Below are positions 23,615 to 25,148 of a stretch of DNA of 25,148 bases, one piece after another. Positions within the stretch are counted from its first letter, which is position 1; each line of letters opens with the position of its first letter. The stretch lies in NCBI GenBank assembly GCA_035632095.1, contig DASQHM010000012.1, forward strand, positions 1 to 25,148, in the 5' to 3' direction. The translations under genes were made by a program, and so were the position numbers. Source of the stretch: DASQHM01 sp035632095. Lineage in GTDB: Bacteria > Pseudomonadota > Alphaproteobacteria > Ferrovibrionales > Ferrovibrionaceae. The notes beneath the pieces are model-generated. The model had not been told where the DNA came from. It was given only the letters and a program-made list of their open reading frames with translations, and did no database searches.

Positions 23615-24654
23615 GCGCCGACATGGAGGAATTCAAACGCCTGCTCGGGCGGGTCGCCGCGGGCGAGCGCCTCGATATCGAGAGCGCGCGCATGGCGTTC
23701 GACATCATGATGTCGGGCAACGCGACGCCCTCGCAGATGGGCGCGTTCCTCATGGCGCTCCGCGTGCGCGGCGAAACCGTGGACGAGATCACCGGCGGCG
23801 CCATGACCATGCGCGCGAAAGCCCTGCATGTGGAAGCGCCGCCCAACGCCATGGATATCGTGGGCACGGGCGGCGATGCGGTCGGCACCTGGAATGTTTC
23901 GACAGGTACTGCGTTCGTCGTAGCCGGCGCCGGCGTGCCGGTCGCCAAGCACGGCAATCGCGCCGTGTCGTCGAAGAGCGGCGCGGCCGACACGCTTATC
24001 GCGCTCGGCGTCAACATCGAATGCGATATGAGCCTGGTGAAGCGCGCAATTTGGGAAGCCAACATCGGCTTCCTACTGGCGCCGCGCCATCACGGCGCCA
24101 TGCGCCAGGTCGGCCCGACCCGCGTCGAGCTTGGCACCCGCACGATCTTCAACCTGCTCGGCCCGCTGTCGAACCCTTCGGGCGTGAAGCGGCTTTTGGT
24201 CGGCACGTACGCGCGGCAATGGGTCGAGCCCATGGCGCACGTGCTGGCCAAGCTCGGCGCCGAACGGGTCTGGGTCATGCACGGCTCGGACGGGCTCGAC
24301 GAGATCACCACCACGGGTCCGACATTCGTGGCCGAGGTGGAGAACGGCACGGTGCGGACGTTCGAGGTGAAGCCAGAGGACGCCGACTTGCCGCGCTCGA
24401 AGCTCGTGGATCTGAAAGGCGCCGACGCGGCGACCAATGCGCTCGCCGTCACCGCCCTGCTCGACGGCCACGCCGGCGCCTTTCGCGATATCGTGCTGTT
24501 GAACGCGGCGGCGGCACTCGTGGTGGCGGGGCGCGCCAAGACATTGCGGGACGGCGCAAAACTTGCCGCCGCCTCCATCGATGCGGGTGCAGCGCGAAAA
24601 GCCCTTGCCAAGCTGATCGAAATCACCAACACGCCGATGCCGACCGCCTCATGA
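23611..24654 (+). CDS. trpD: Anthranilate phosphoribosyltransferase
   Basis: TrpD transfers the phosphoribosyl group of PRPP to anthranilate, the second step of tryptophan synthesis. The 347-residue protein has the normal length. The N-terminal helical domain (about 1-80) is followed by IVGTGGDAVGTWNVST (83-98), which binds PRPP, KHGNRAVSSKSGAAD (113-127), the anthranilate-site region HHGAMRQVGPTRVELGTRT, and FNLLGPLSNPSG. A DGLDE motif for metal binding is near residue 228. It overlaps both neighbours as ATGA, so trpG, trpD and trpC are translationally coupled. Confidence 0.97.
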   Translation: MSADMEEFKRLLGRVAAGERLDIESARMAFDIMMSGNATPSQMGAFLMALRVRGETVDEITGGAMTMRAKALHVEAPPNAMDIVGTGGDAVGTWNVSTGTAFVVAGAGVPVAKHGNRAVSSKSGAADTLIALGVNIECDMSLVKRAIWEANIGFLLAPRHHGAMRQVGPTRVELGTRTIFNLLGPLSNPSGVKRLLVGTYARQWVEPMAHVLAKLGAERVWVMHGSDGLDEITTTGPTFVAEVENGTVRTFEVKPEDADLPRSKLVDLKGADAATNALAVTALLDGHAGAFRDIVLLNAAAALVVAGRAKTLRDGAKLAAASIDAGAARKALAKLIEITNTPMPTAS

Positions 24655-25148
24655 GCGATGTTCTGGAAAAAATCTGCGCCGACAAGCGCGTCTACATCGA
24701 GCGGCGCAAGCGTGCCCGCGCTCTGGTGGCGATCGAGGCCGACGCCAAAGCCGCGCCGCGGCCGCGCGGCTTTCGGCGTGCGCTTGCCGCCGCGACGGCG
24801 GCCGGACATTACGGATTGATCGCCGAGATCAAGAAGGCGTCGCCGTCGAAAGGCCTGATTCGCGCCGACTTCGATTCGCCGTCGCTTGCCCGCGCCTACC
24901 AGGCCGGCGGGGCGACCTGTTTGTCGGTGCTGACCGACAAGCCCTATTTCCAAGGCGCGGAGGCCGACCTGACGGCAGCGCGCGCAGCGGTCGATCTGCC
25001 GGTGCTGCGCAAGGACTTCATGCTCGATCCCTATCAAGTGGTCGATGCGCGCGCCATCGGCGCCGATTGCATCCTGCTCATCATGGCGGCCGTGAGCGAT
25101 GGCCAAGCGGCCGAGCTGGAGCGGACGGCGCTCGAATGGGGCATGGAC
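24651..25148 (+). CDS. trpC: Indole-3-glycerol phosphate synthase, partial
   Basis: TrpC closes the indole ring from carboxyphenylamino-deoxyribulose phosphate. The frame is open for 166 codons to the right edge of the window, so roughly the last 100 residues are missing. Seen are Glu59 and Lys61 in LIAEIKKASPSKG (56-68), LSVLTDKPYFQG (91-102), and the catalytic Lys121 in VLRKDFMLDPYQV (118-130). No phosphoribosylanthranilate isomerase fusion can be judged from this part. The start ATG overlaps the trpD stop as ATGA. Confidence 0.96.
   Translation, partial: MSDVLEKICADKRVYIERRKRARALVAIEADAKAAPRPRGFRRALAAATAAGHYGLIAEIKKASPSKGLIRADFDSPSLARAYQAGGATCLSVLTDKPYFQGAEADLTAARAAVDLPVLRKDFMLDPYQVVDARAIGADCILLIMAAVSDGQAAELERTALEWGMD

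Noticed and set aside
1..25148. tRNA, rRNA, CRISPR, insertion sequence or phage features
   Set aside because: I looked for clover-leaf patterns in the gaps, regular repeats, transposase or integrase motifs and found none by eye; a dedicated scan could still find a small RNA.

Overview
This is a GC-rich chromosomal window from a bacterium that looks like an alphaproteobacterium. The grounds are the co-occurrence of tpiA, secG, pyrG and kdsA in one block and ppiD followed by trpE, then trpG, trpD and trpC, in another. Both orders are familiar from that class. The genus cannot be fixed from sequence alone. An unfused trpG argues against the Rhizobium-type trpE(G) fusion lineage. I saw no rRNA, tRNA, CRISPR array, transposase, integrase or phage gene, and no gap above 300 bases lacks a gene.

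Region 1 (1-4588, minus strand) reads secG, pyrG, kdsA, then two DMT/EamA transporters that are recent tandem duplicates, the last running off the left edge. Region 2 (4687-6496, plus strand) holds three genes transcribed the other way: an SRPBCC protein, a LysE-type exporter and a beta-class-like glutathione transferase. They lie between secG and its usual partner tpiA (6503-7273, minus). Region 3 (7381-10876, plus) is ppiD and trpE, four bases apart.

Region 4 (10877-22804) is an accessory block between trpE and trpG. It contains a secreted alpha/beta hydrolase and an amidase; a divergent polysaccharide deacetylase; a CopA-type copper ATPase whose promoter resembles a CueR/MerR-type site; two translationally coupled exported proteins of unknown function; an SDR plus MaoC pair that looks like a split multifunctional enzyme type 2 for (R)-3-hydroxyacyl-CoA; a third DMT exporter; and an ornithine cyclodeaminase/mu-crystallin family enzyme. 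Region 5 (23033-25148, plus) resumes the tryptophan pathway with trpG, trpD and trpC, coupled by ATGA overlaps; trpC is cut by the window end.

The housekeeping genes provide CTP, Kdo for lipopolysaccharide, protein export and periplasmic folding, glycolysis and tryptophan. The most interesting parts are the unknown exported pair (16694-18855), the palindrome-bearing divergent promoter at 4679-4736, the CueR-like promoter of the copper ATPase, the interrupted trp and tpiA-secG gene orders, and a LysE gene whose natural start codon appears to be ATA. I see no clear evidence of a wholly new multi-gene system; the coupled exported pair is the best candidate.
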